Positions 53,126 through 62,500 of a DNA stretch of 64,000 nt are shown here, piece after piece; position 1 is the first letter of the stretch, and each line of letters begins with the position of its first letter. A model generated the notes under the pieces. The model made no database searches. It had not been told where the DNA came from and saw only the letters and a list, made by a program, of their open reading frames with translations. A program made the translations under genes and the position numbers. Source of the stretch: Opitutaceae bacterium (GTDB taxonomy: Bacteria; Verrucomicrobiota; Verrucomicrobiia; Opitutales; Opitutaceae); contig JAGOJU010000008.1 in NCBI GenBank assembly GCA_017994935.1, forward strand, positions 1 to 64,000. Direction: 5' to 3'.

Positions 53126-54043
53126 CTACTGGACGGAGACAGGAATCGTCAGCTCGCCGGTGTCGTAGCCCTTGAGAAAAAGGCTGCCGCTGCCCGGGCG
53201 ACCGCCCTGGACATTGATCGTGACGCTGACCTGACCCTCGGGCACGAGGACCTCAGGCATGATGACGCTCTCCGGAACATCCGTTGTGATGTCGAGGAGA
53301 AGGCCGCCCGGAGGGGCGGCATTGGGAAGCGTGAAGGTGAGCGTCTGGATCTGACCGCCGCGCAGGGAGAGCGAGGTCGGCATCACGCTGACCGTGCCGC
53401 TGTCGACCCTGAAAGTTCCCACAGGAGAGTTGCCGTTTGCTCCGCCGATGGAAACCCGGTAGTTCCGGTTCGGTTCAACGGCGGGAACAAAGACTCCGAG
53501 GGCGTTGGGCGACTCGAAAACCGTCCGGGCCGGTGTGCTGTCGAAATAGACGACATCCTGAGGCGTGAAGCCGCGCCCGAGAACACTGACCCTCGCGCCG
53601 ACGGGACCGCGATTGACCTCGAGGGACAGCACATAGCGGCCGACGATATCGAGGGTCCGGACGGGGGTGTAGGCTTCGCGGGGAGTGACGATTCCGTTGC
53701 TCTCCACCTGGAAGTTGACGAGGTAGTAGTAGGCGAGCTTGGTTGTGCCGGGGGGAAGCGGATATTCGAACTCGTAGATATCCTGGCCAAGGGCGCTCGG
53801 CTTCATCTGGTAGTTCTTTCCTGCGACGATGACGAGAGGCGTCACGCTGCCGGCGACGATGGCCGAACTCTTTGGCGACGCCCGCATGGAGAACGTGTAG
53901 ATCTGGGAGGGATTCTCGGCCAGCGTCGACGGAGTCAGGTCGATGATCTTAACCTCGTCGCATCCGGTGAACAGAAAGAGGCTGAAGGCCGTGGAGAGCC
54001 CGAGAAAGATTCGTCTCGCGTGAAAGAAGCTGCTATTGTGCAT
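53126..54043 (-). CDS. Lipoprotein with IPT/TIG-like domain
   Basis: About 305 residues from the ATG at 54043. It begins with a lipoprotein signal (RRIFLGLSTAFSLFLFTGC, lipobox FTGC). The frame runs back to 54328 but those codons are unconserved. Beta-sandwich segments follow: VEVNRG-like LEVNRGPVGARVSVLGRGF is typical of IPT/TIG domains (about 150-235), followed by two further beta-rich domains. There is no catalytic motif. It is membrane-anchored and of unknown role. The start lies only 23 nt from the divergent hemW ORF start. Confidence 0.7.
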   Translation of the reverse strand: MHNSSFFHARRIFLGLSTAFSLFLFTGCDEVKIIDLTPSTLAENPSQIYTFSMRASPKSSAIVAGSVTPLVIVAGKNYQMKPSALGQDIYEFEYPLPPGTTKLAYYYLVNFQVESNGIVTPREAYTPVRTLDIVGRYVLSLEVNRGPVGARVSVLGRGFTPQDVVYFDSTPARTVFESPNALGVFVPAVEPNRNYRVSIGGANGNSPVGTFRVDSGTVSVMPTSLSLRGGQIQTLTFTLPNAAPPGGLLLDITTDVPESVIMPEVLVPEGQVSVTINVQGGRPGSGSLFLKGYDTGELTIPVSVQ

Positions 54044-54066
54044 TGGTTGTTTAGGAGAAAAACCGG

Positions 54067-55302
54067 ATGGGAACGCAACACAAAGCCCCGGGCATTGCAA
54101 TGAGTGAGTTTTTGCGGGCACGAGAAGTGGGGGAGGGTGGAAACTCCGCCCTGCCGGGCTTGTATGTTCATGTGCCTTTCTGTGCATCCACTTGCGATTT
54201 TTGTGCCTTTTACCAGGTGAAACCCGATGCTCGGAAAATCGCTGAATTTTTCGACGGGATCCGCAGGGAGGCAGGCATGGTGGAGTGGAGCGAGCCGATC
54301 GGAACGGTTTTTTGGGGCGGGGGGACACCCGGGCTCCTGTCCCCTGACCAGATGCGGCGCCTTGGAAGCCTGGTCCGGACGATCAAGGGAGTATGCGACG
54401 CCGCGGAATGGACGGTCGAACTGGCGCCTGGATCAGTCACCGTCGAACGGCTTGCGGCTCTCAAGGAAATCGGGGTGACCCGGCTGTCGATCGGAGTGCA
54501 GAGCTTCCAGCCGGGGCTCCTGGATGCCCTTGGACGGAGGCACACGCGCGAGCAGGCCTTGCGCGCCTATGACCGCGCCAGGCAGATGTCGTTTCGCAGT
54601 GTGAGCCTTGACCTGATGTTTGCGCTCCCCGGTCAATCGGAGAAGGACTGGCTGGACGATCTTGGAGAAGCAATCTCCCTGCAGCCCGATCACCTGTCCA
54701 CTTATTGCCTGACTTTTGAGGAGGACACCGCCCTTTGGGTGAAGCTCTCGCAGGGGAAGGTGAAACGGAGCGAACAGCGTGAAGCGGACCTCTATCTGGC
54801 GACGTGGGAGCGCCTGGGAGCTGCAGGCTTCGGGCAATACGAAGTGTCGAATTTTGCCAGGCCAGGGCATGCGTGCCTTCACAACCTGAACACCTGGCAG
54901 ATGCACGAATGGGTGGGGCTGGGTCCCTCGGCGGCCTCGCAACACCGGGGCATCCGGGGAACGAACATCGCCGACCTGCATCAGTGGCGACAGAGGCTGG
55001 ATCGCGGCGAGAGAATGACGGAGGATCGTTGCGTCCTCACCGACAGAAACCTGCTGGAGGACGCGCTGATCTTTGGACTGCGCATGAATGCCGGTGTCGA
55101 CTGGCGACAGCTCTGCGAGCGATTTCCGGGTGGTCTGGGCGCACCTGATCGAGGGCGAGCGATTGGGGATATTGTCGAGCGACTGGAGAGCGGGGGACTG
55201 CTCAGGATCGAGGGGATGCGCTGGGCGCTGACTGATCGCGGGCGATTGCTTGCAGATTCGGTTGCCAGTGAAATCATGGATGCATTCGAGGTGGCGGTCT
55301 AG
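54067..55302 (+). CDS. hemW: Radical SAM protein HemW (coproporphyrinogen III oxidase-like)
   Basis: A 411-residue protein; an ATG at 54100 is the alternative start. The radical-SAM cluster motif CxxxCxxC is intact (C39, C43, C46 in FCASTCDFCAFY), followed by VFWGGGTPGLL, RLSIGVQSF and MFALPGQSEKDW. The C-terminal HemW domain is complete (QYEVSNFARPGHACLHN, the arginine and asparagine tract, then GLRMNAGVDW). The last cysteine of HemN's typical extra set is absent, which favours HemW (haem chaperone) over HemN (oxidase). A lipoprotein and M23 peptidase follow in one operon. Confidence 0.9.
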   Translation: MGTQHKAPGIAMSEFLRAREVGEGGNSALPGLYVHVPFCASTCDFCAFYQVKPDARKIAEFFDGIRREAGMVEWSEPIGTVFWGGGTPGLLSPDQMRRLGSLVRTIKGVCDAAEWTVELAPGSVTVERLAALKEIGVTRLSIGVQSFQPGLLDALGRRHTREQALRAYDRARQMSFRSVSLDLMFALPGQSEKDWLDDLGEAISLQPDHLSTYCLTFEEDTALWVKLSQGKVKRSEQREADLYLATWERLGAAGFGQYEVSNFARPGHACLHNLNTWQMHEWVGLGPSAASQHRGIRGTNIADLHQWRQRLDRGERMTEDRCVLTDRNLLEDALIFGLRMNAGVDWRQLCERFPGGLGAPDRGRAIGDIVERLESGGLLRIEGMRWALTDRGRLLADSVASEIMDAFEVAV

Positions 55303-55320
55303 TTTGTGGGGAGTGCCAAG

Positions 55321-55827
55321 ATGCGGGAAATACCGAAAGCCCTGATGCAAATCCTGTCGGCGGCCTTCGTCGCAGCGATGCTCGCTTCCTGCCGGTCGCC
55401 AAGTCACGAAGCTGAAGGCCATGATCCGCTGATTGCCCGTTTCTTCGTGGAGTCACGTGCGTCAGAGTACGGGCGGCCTGTGACGCTTCCCCAGAGCGGC
55501 GTGTTCGTTTCGATCGATCCGAAGCCGGTGATCATGGAATTCGACATCACCGATGCGGAGGTCGCCGAGGTGGCGCTCGGGAAGTGCCTGCTTTTCCGGC
55601 TCACGCCTGCGGCTGCCCGGGATCTCTATCGGTTGACGGGATCGGCGCAGGGCAGGCGGTTGGTGCTTTCGCTCAACGACCAGATCGTGGGTGCGAGGAA
55701 AATTGACCGCCCTCTGGAGGATGGCACGATCCTGGTTTTTGTGGAAAGGCCCGACAGCGAACTTCCGGACATGGTGCTCCGGTTGAAAAGAACATCCGGG
55801 GAAATTCGGAAAAAACTCGCGCGCTGA
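55321..55827 (+). CDS. Putative lipoprotein of the hemW operon (SecD P1-head-like)
   Basis: About 168 residues from the ATG at 55321, with GGGGAG a few nt before it; a GTG at 55306 is less likely. Signal LSAAFVAAMLASC has a lipobox (LASC). The conserved core, LGKCLLFRLTPAAARDLYRL and GRRLVLSLNDQIVGAR, resembles the P1-head segment of SecD-type proteins, but that is my inference. It lies 18 nt after hemW and 3 nt before the M23 peptidase. Function unknown. Confidence 0.7.
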   Translation: MREIPKALMQILSAAFVAAMLASCRSPSHEAEGHDPLIARFFVESRASEYGRPVTLPQSGVFVSIDPKPVIMEFDITDAEVAEVALGKCLLFRLTPAAARDLYRLTGSAQGRRLVLSLNDQIVGARKIDRPLEDGTILVFVERPDSELPDMVLRLKRTSGEIRKKLAR

Positions 55828-55830
55828 GAA

Positions 55831-56853
55831 ATGGCCATGACGCGATGGATCATCGCCCTTTGCGCGGCGATCGGGCTCGGTTCTGCAGCAAGCTCGTCGC
55901 AGCGGATGGAACTTGTCTGGCCGACCCCGAACACCGCGTGGGCGGAGGGCAGGCCGTTGGATTCGTTCATCCAGCCTACCTCATCCGGTGATCCCCTTTC
56001 CGGATGCTTTGGCTGTGTGAGAACGGGCGGGGGACAGTTTCACGAGGGAATCGACCTGAAGCCGCTGAAGCGGGACCGGCGTGGTGAACCTGAGGATCCC
56101 GTCTTCGCGGTCCTCCCGGGTGTCGTGCGACACATCAACGCCAAGGCCGGCGAGAGCAGTTATGGTCGCTATGTCGTCGTGGAGCACCTCGGAGCGACTC
56201 CGGCAGTCTATTCGCTCTATGCGCATCTGGCGCGCATAGCGGATGGGTTGAAGGCGGGCGATGTGGTCACCGCCGGTCAGACCTTGGGCCTGATGGGGCG
56301 CAGTGCCGGCGGTTATGTCATTCCCCGGGAGCGCGCGCATCTGCATTTCGAGTTCGGGCTGATGATCACGCGGGAGTTCCAGAGCTGGTACAACCGCAGG
56401 AAATTCGGCAGTCCGAACGAGCACGGGCTATGGAATGGAATGAATCTCATGGGGTTTGATCCTCTGGAGTTCTTCCGGGAGCAGCGTGATGACAAAGTGG
56501 ATACATTCCTGCAGCACCTGCAGGGCATGAAGGCAGCGGTGACGTTTCGGATTGCGACCCACCGGTACCCTGATTTTGCGCGGCGCTACCCGGATCTGGT
56601 CGTCAAGCCACCGGAGGGCCTGGTTGCGGGTTGGGAAATCACGACCAACGCCACGGGCCTGCCGTATCGCTGGCGAGCGCTCGGGCCCATGGAGGTAGCG
56701 GGGTATGGGAACAATGAGGTGAGGATACTCGAGCACGATGCCGGCATCGCGAAGGCGGTCCGCTGCAAGTCGCTCGTTGTTTCGCAGCGCGGACGCCCGG
56801 CGCCCGGCAGGGATTTGCTGACGCTTATCCAGCAGCTCTTTGGGGTGGATTAG
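55831..56853 (+). CDS. Exported M23-family metallopeptidase (LytM-like)
   Basis: A 340-residue protein. A signal peptide (to about 22) is followed by the M23 domain with H71-x-x-x-D75 (HEGID), H132 (LYAHL) and H170-x-H172 (AHLHFEFG). These zinc enzymes cut peptidoglycan cross-links. The C-terminal 130 residues (GLWNGMNLMGFDPLEFF...) are an extra region of unknown role. The stop overlaps the convergent SNF2 stop by 4 nt. Likely a cell-wall remodelling enzyme or an EnvC-type activator; all catalytic residues seem present. Confidence 0.86.
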   Translation: MAMTRWIIALCAAIGLGSAASSSQRMELVWPTPNTAWAEGRPLDSFIQPTSSGDPLSGCFGCVRTGGGQFHEGIDLKPLKRDRRGEPEDPVFAVLPGVVRHINAKAGESSYGRYVVVEHLGATPAVYSLYAHLARIADGLKAGDVVTAGQTLGLMGRSAGGYVIPRERAHLHFEFGLMITREFQSWYNRRKFGSPNEHGLWNGMNLMGFDPLEFFREQRDDKVDTFLQHLQGMKAAVTFRIATHRYPDFARRYPDLVVKPPEGLVAGWEITTNATGLPYRWRALGPMEVAGYGNNEVRILEHDAGIAKAVRCKSLVVSQRGRPAPGRDLLTLIQQLFGVD

Positions 56854-59324
56854 TCGCGCAGGAGGTCACGCAGGTCCGCAAGCGAGAGGCGCGACGAGGT
56901 GGCATCGCTCGCCTCAAAGACACCCGCGAGCAGCGCCCGTTTCTCCTCCTGGAGTGCAAGCACCTTTTCCTCCACAGTGCCGGGGCAGATCAACTTGTAA
57001 CTGGTCACCACCCGATGTTGTCCGATGCGGTGGGCGCGATCGGTGGCCTGCGCCTCCGAGGCTGGATTCCACCAGGGGTCAAAATGGACGACGGTGTCGG
57101 CGGCGGTGAGATTGAGCCCGGTACCGCCCGCCTTGAGGGAGAGAAGGAAAACCGGAATGTCCGGGGAATTTTGAAATCGGTCGACTTCGGCCTGGCGTGC
57201 GCGCGGGCTCATTGTGCCATCGAGGCTGGCGTACGCCAGACCCTGTGCATCGAGTTCCTCCTTGAGCAGGGCAAGAAGGGAGGTGAATTGCGAGAATACG
57301 AGGAGCCGGTGGCCGTCGTCCAGCGCCTCTGACAGGAGTTCACGGAAAGCCTCCAGCTTGGCGGAGGAAACTGAGGAATCATCACCGGCCGGCACCGGCG
57401 GCGCGGCTTCGCCGAGGAGGCGCGGGTCGCAGCAGACCTGACGGAGGCGGAGGAGTTGGGTGAAGGTTGCCAGACGAAGCGCCTGTTCCGATGCACCGGT
57501 TGATGCCAGCCGATCGAGGTGGCGCTCCGTCTGCTCCTTCACCGCGCGGTAATGGGCGGACTGTTCCGGCGAAAGTTCGCACCAGATGACCTGTTCAATC
57601 CTGGCGGGAAGTTCTGCGGCCACCGCACGTTTTGTCCGGCGGAGGATGTAGGGTGCCGTCTGCGCGCGCAGACGTTCATCAATCCAGTTTCGTTCCTCGC
57701 CGCGTGTGCCGGCGGGCACCGGCTTGAGGTACCCGGGCATGAGGAACTCGAAGAGCGAGCGCAGGTCGTCGAGAGAATTCTCCAGGGGAGTGCCGGTCAG
57801 GACGCAGCGTCCGCGACTCTTCAGCGAGCGCAGTGCCTGCGCATTCTGGGACCGGCGGTTCTTCACGTGCTGGGCCTCGTCGGCGACGATGCAGGCAAAT
57901 TCGATTTCAGCCAGTGCCTCGCGGTCGCGCACCAGGGTCCCGTAGGAGGTGAGCAGGATGTCGAATCTGCGCAGGTGTTCGTCCCGGGTGATGCGGGCGG
58001 CGCCGTGATGCACCTGCACCCGGAGATGGGGGACAAATTTCGCGCACTCCCTCCGCCAGTTCTCGAGCAATGAGGCCGGGCAGACGACGAGGCATGGAGC
58101 AAAGGGTGTCCCTCCTGCCAGCGAGTCGGCGATCGTCGATGAGATCATCGCCAGTGCCTGGAGCGTCTTTCCGAGTCCCATCTCGTCCGCAAGGATTCCC
58201 GCCAACTGGTTTCGCCGGAGGTGGGTGAGCCAGGCTGCACCGAGGTGCTGGTACGAGCGCAGCGCGCTGTTGAGAGGCTCGGAGAGGGGGATTGGCTGCA
58301 GGCTGCTGAGGTTTCGCAGGGATTCGCTTCGGGCTTTCCAGGTGGCAGGAGGTTCAAATCCCGGAGCGAGCCCTTCCAGGATTTCCTGGGCCTCCACCAG
58401 TTGTGCATTTCCGAGCTTGTGCACACGGCGCATCGCAGGAGCGTGTGAGTCGGTCTCTCCGGACAGTGCGCGCTGCGCCAGCGACAGTTTTTTCAACTGT
58501 CCCGGATCGAGCAGATAGACCTTCCCCTCCGTCTCGACATATCCGCGATTGGAGGCGATGGCCGCCTGTACGAGGGAGTCGTCGGCATGCCCAACACGCA
58601 GCCCCAGGGTGACCGTGAATTCGCCTCGCGTTTCGATCGCCTCCGCTTCGATGCCGGCTGGATGCAGGTGGGAGGTGTTCCGGGTGAAATTTTCCGTGAA
58701 CCTCGTGTGATAGTCGTCGCGGAGCGTCGGGCCGTGAGCGGCGAGAAAGTTGAGCACGCGGTGACGGTCGCGGAGCCACCACTTTCGATTCGCGGGTTCC
58801 AGCGTGAAGCCGGAGGATTTGAGCAACTCGAGTAGCGGACTGTAGGAAACGTGTTCCCTGGACGGCAACGTGACGCACAGAAAGTGCCCGGAACCGTCCA
58901 CGAGGGCGGGTGAAACGCCTGGTGACGGCGGGACCGTTCGGGCGACGGGCGATGCCTTTTCCGGTTGCCGGACGGGCTTGGGAGAACCCGGAAGGTGCGA
59001 AGGGTTGGCGGGGTCGGAGTCTTCCCCCAGAAATTCACTCGCTCCACGCAGCAAGTGTCCGACCCAGGCCAGCGGGCGGGTGGGGTCGCCCATCCTGTAA
59101 AAGACCGCCATCCCCTTCAACAGGGTGATCAATTCCCGCAATTGACTGCGTTTGAGCTGGAGAAAGAGTGCAGGAGCGGGCTTGGCTCCAAATCGTTGCA
59201 GCGCTGCAAGAGCGGGGAGGAACTCGGCCCTTGGCGCGCTGTCGAGTTCAAGTTCCACCTTGACGGGTATCGCATTGCGCGCCGCGGCAGGCTCAAGATT
59301 GGGTGGAAGAAGGACTCGAATCAT
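56850..59324 (-). CDS. SNF2-family helicase-like ATPase
   Basis: An 824-residue protein. An N-terminal region of about 350 residues of unknown fold precedes the SNF2 ATPase core. Motif I is ADEMGLGKTLQAL, Ia CPASLLENW, II DEAQ (VADEAQHVKN), III LTGTPLENS, and the second lobe has FSQFTSLLALL, SLKAGGTGLNLTAADTV and the arginine motif ATDRAHRIGQ. Such proteins translocate on double-stranded DNA and remodel DNA-protein complexes; bacterial relatives include RapA and stand-alone SNF2s. No endonuclease or methylase is linked, so a restriction role is unsupported. Convergent with the M23 gene. Confidence 0.9.
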   Translation of the reverse strand: MIRVLLPPNLEPAAARNAIPVKVELELDSAPRAEFLPALAALQRFGAKPAPALFLQLKRSQLRELITLLKGMAVFYRMGDPTRPLAWVGHLLRGASEFLGEDSDPANPSHLPGSPKPVRQPEKASPVARTVPPSPGVSPALVDGSGHFLCVTLPSREHVSYSPLLELLKSSGFTLEPANRKWWLRDRHRVLNFLAAHGPTLRDDYHTRFTENFTRNTSHLHPAGIEAEAIETRGEFTVTLGLRVGHADDSLVQAAIASNRGYVETEGKVYLLDPGQLKKLSLAQRALSGETDSHAPAMRRVHKLGNAQLVEAQEILEGLAPGFEPPATWKARSESLRNLSSLQPIPLSEPLNSALRSYQHLGAAWLTHLRRNQLAGILADEMGLGKTLQALAMISSTIADSLAGGTPFAPCLVVCPASLLENWRRECAKFVPHLRVQVHHGAARITRDEHLRRFDILLTSYGTLVRDREALAEIEFACIVADEAQHVKNRRSQNAQALRSLKSRGRCVLTGTPLENSLDDLRSLFEFLMPGYLKPVPAGTRGEERNWIDERLRAQTAPYILRRTKRAVAAELPARIEQVIWCELSPEQSAHYRAVKEQTERHLDRLASTGASEQALRLATFTQLLRLRQVCCDPRLLGEAAPPVPAGDDSSVSSAKLEAFRELLSEALDDGHRLLVFSQFTSLLALLKEELDAQGLAYASLDGTMSPRARQAEVDRFQNSPDIPVFLLSLKAGGTGLNLTAADTVVHFDPWWNPASEAQATDRAHRIGQHRVVTSYKLICPGTVEEKVLALQEEKRALLAGVFEASDATSSRLSLADLRDLLRD

Positions 59325-59540
59325 GAAAATAAAGTGTGAATCCCCGGAGGCAGGTCGCGCGTATAGAATGCGGGCAGCTTCAAATCAACCGCGCTTCATC
59401 CTGTGTTCCATCTCCTTGATCCATACTGCATGAGAAACAAAAGCTTCCTGCTCGCCGACCTGGCAAGCGTGGGTCTGAAACGATCGGACCGGCAAATGTC
59501 CGATGCTTGCAAATTGCGTTCAGCCTAGTTGCGTCGTCCT

Positions 59541-62500
59541 GTGAATCATCGTCTTCGTTGGAGCTGGATTGCCCTTCTTGTCATTGCGATCGCCGGAGCC
59601 TGGGTGGCGACAAGGCGCGGACACGATCGCGCAGCCGTTCAGCATGCCTCGGTGGCACCTGAGCGTCCCGAGTCCCTTCACCAGCCCGCGGCTTCCCCGC
59701 CGGAGGAGAAGGGTGTGCCGGCGGTGCTTGGGAAGATTGACGATGCAGCCCGGAAAACTGCTGGGGCACGTTCAGGTGTTGTGAGCAGGCGCTTTCCCGG
59801 CGGCAAGGTGAGGGAGGAGCGTCTTGAGGCACTGGGACCCGGGCGCGAGCGTTGGTGCCAGTGGATAGAGACCGATGCTCCGTTTCCCAATGTCAGGGCG
59901 GATCTCGTGTTCCAAACCAAGGACGGTGCGGTTTCCCTCGTGGAGGAGACCTACTATCTTGCGGACAGCGTGCTGGTCGAGCGTCCGGCGGATTTGTCTC
60001 CCGGGGAGTTTGCAGAACGCCTCGAACGCCTCGGACTGAAGCCGGTCGCCCAATATGGATTCTCTCCGGCGGTCCGGGTGTTGGTGCCGCAACCGCTGCA
60101 TCTCGACTCCGTTCCCGAGACGCTCCTGCGTGTCTCGACGGGCGAACCCGCGTGGAAGGCGCTGCCCGATCACCTGGCGTTTTCCGACTCGAAACCCAAT
60201 GACTATGATGCGCGGGGACTCTGGAGCCTCGAAAAGGTGGGTGCACCGTCCGCATGGGAGGTGACGACGGGATCTTCCAGTGTGATTGTGGCCACCATTG
60301 ATTCAGGAATCTCGGTGAACCATCCCGATCTCGCCGCGAACATCTGGTTGAATCCGGGGGAATCCGGAAACGGAAGGGATGATGATGCCAACGGACTCGT
60401 GGACGATCTTCGCGGATGGGACTTTGCAGACAACGACAATGATCCCGCCGACCAGAACGGTCATGGCACGCACGTTGCAGGGATCATCGGTGCGGTTGGA
60501 AACAACGCCACCGGCATCACCGGCGTGGCGCAACGGGTGAAGCTGATCGGTCTGCGCGCGGGCAACAGTTCGCTGGCCACGTCGGCCATCATCCAGGCCC
60601 TCGATTACCTGACCAATCTCAAACTGCGAGGCGTGCCGATCGTGGCAGTCAACAACTCCTACACCTCCTCGTTTCCCAACACGCTGCAGCGCGAATCGAT
60701 CGTGCGCGCGCGGGATGCGGACATTCTTTTTGTGGCCGCGGCAGGCAACGATGGGCGGGATATCGACAATACCGGTTTGCTTTATCCGGTCGGATTCGGC
60801 CTTTCAAACATCGTCGGAGTCGCTTCCTCGAATCTCAACGATTCGCTGTCGGACTTTTCGAACTGGGGCCTGAGCAGCGTTCATCTTGCCGCTCCCGGAA
60901 CTGGAATTCTTTCCACGATTCCCGGCAACCTCTACGGCGTGAAAGATGGCACTTCAATGGCCGCGCCCATGGTTGCCGGGGCCGCGGCACTCCTGCGAGC
61001 GGCGGAGCCGGCGCTGGGAGCGACCCAGTTGCGTGCCCGCTTGATTTCCTCGGTGAAGGCCCTTCCGGGTTTTTCGAATCGTGTTGTGAGTGGTGGACGG
61101 CTTAATCTGCAGCGCCTGGTCAACCCGACGGCCATGACACCCGCGATCACTGCGCCATTGCCGACTGCGGAGCTCTATGCGATCGACAGCATTGTACAGT
61201 CCGTGGTCCTTGAAGCTCGTGGGGCGAAGCTCCTTGCGGGTGAGGAACAGGGCGAAATTCCCGTGACATGGGCGAAGGTCTCAGGTCCTGGTAGTGTGTT
61301 TTTTGCACCTCTCGCCAACAACCGTGTCAGTGTGTCGTTCTCGTTGGCCGGCCTCTATCGTCTCATGGCAAGCGCATCTTCGGGTGGATTGGATGCGAAG
61401 CTTTACCGCAATGTCCTGGTCGGCACTTCCCTTACGGTGAATCCATCCCAGCTTCTTGCCCAATGGAATTTTGACGAGACATCGGGAGAGCCGCAGGACA
61501 GTTCCGGGCAGGGACGCCATGGCGTTCTGCTTGATGGGGCAACGCGGGATTCGGGGCCGAACGGCGATGGTGCCCTGCGTTTCAATGGAAGCGTGTCGGC
61601 CATGAAATTTTCGGCACCCGGCCCCAATCAGGTAACCCTGGCTGGCTGGATCCGAATGGATTCGAGAGGCAACAGCGTTTTCCCGCGCCTGCTCCATTTT
61701 CCAGCGTACTACCTTTTCCCGGGAATGGATTCGTATCCCAATTCCGATGCCAACATCGGCACGGTGAAGTTCTTGGCCAATTGGTCCGGGGTTGATGGGG
61801 TTTGGTATTCGCCCCGAAATATTGTCGCAGAGGGCGCGTGGTACCACCTCGCAGCCACCTACGATGGAACCAAGGGTACTCGCGAACTCCCGCGCCTGTA
61901 CCTCGATGGAAAGGAGCTGGATGTGGCGGCGCAGGCGGGGGCGGAAGGAACGATTGATTTGACGACAGGCGACGGCTATCTCGGAAACAATGCGGAACGA
62001 ACGCGCGCTTTGCAGGGGCGTCTGTCCGATGTGCGCATCTATGGACGCCAGCTGGGTGGTGAGGAAATCGCCCTGCTTGCAAAGGCCGGGACTCTGGAGT
62101 CGCTGAAAGCCTGGGAGGTTTATGTGAAGTCGGTGTCGGCGACACAATCCGTCGTGGGGCTGCGGTTGCCTGACGGGCGCCTCCCGTCCGCGAGCATGAG
62201 TGCGGTTTGGCAGAAGATATCCGGGCCTGGCGCACCGACGATCATAAGCACGAACAACACCGAGGCCACGCTTGGGTTTACCCAAAATGGACCTCACACG
62301 GTGACAGTCGATCTGTTTGAGAACGACGCGATGGTCCGGCGGGAAGTTGCCATTACGCTTCCAGGCTCGGCGGCAAATCCTGTCGCCCCAGGATTCGTGC
62401 GCGCTCCGGCAAGCCGTGTTGCTGCCGTGGGAGCATCCATCACGCTTGATTCCGAGGCAACCGGAACGCCACCCCTCTCGTTTCAGTGGTTCCACGACGG

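Noticed and set aside
52880..54103. A 407-residue plus-strand frame between the EEP gene and hemW
   Set aside because: It overlaps the end of the EEP gene and lies antisense to the lipoprotein. No motif.
59449..59528. Small reading frame (about 26 codons plus stop) upstream of the subtilase
   Set aside because: Too short, no ribosome-binding site, no homology; a leader peptide cannot be argued.
61281..62495. A 404-residue minus-strand frame inside the subtilase
   Set aside because: Antisense to a conserved protease and LamG region; no signal of its own.
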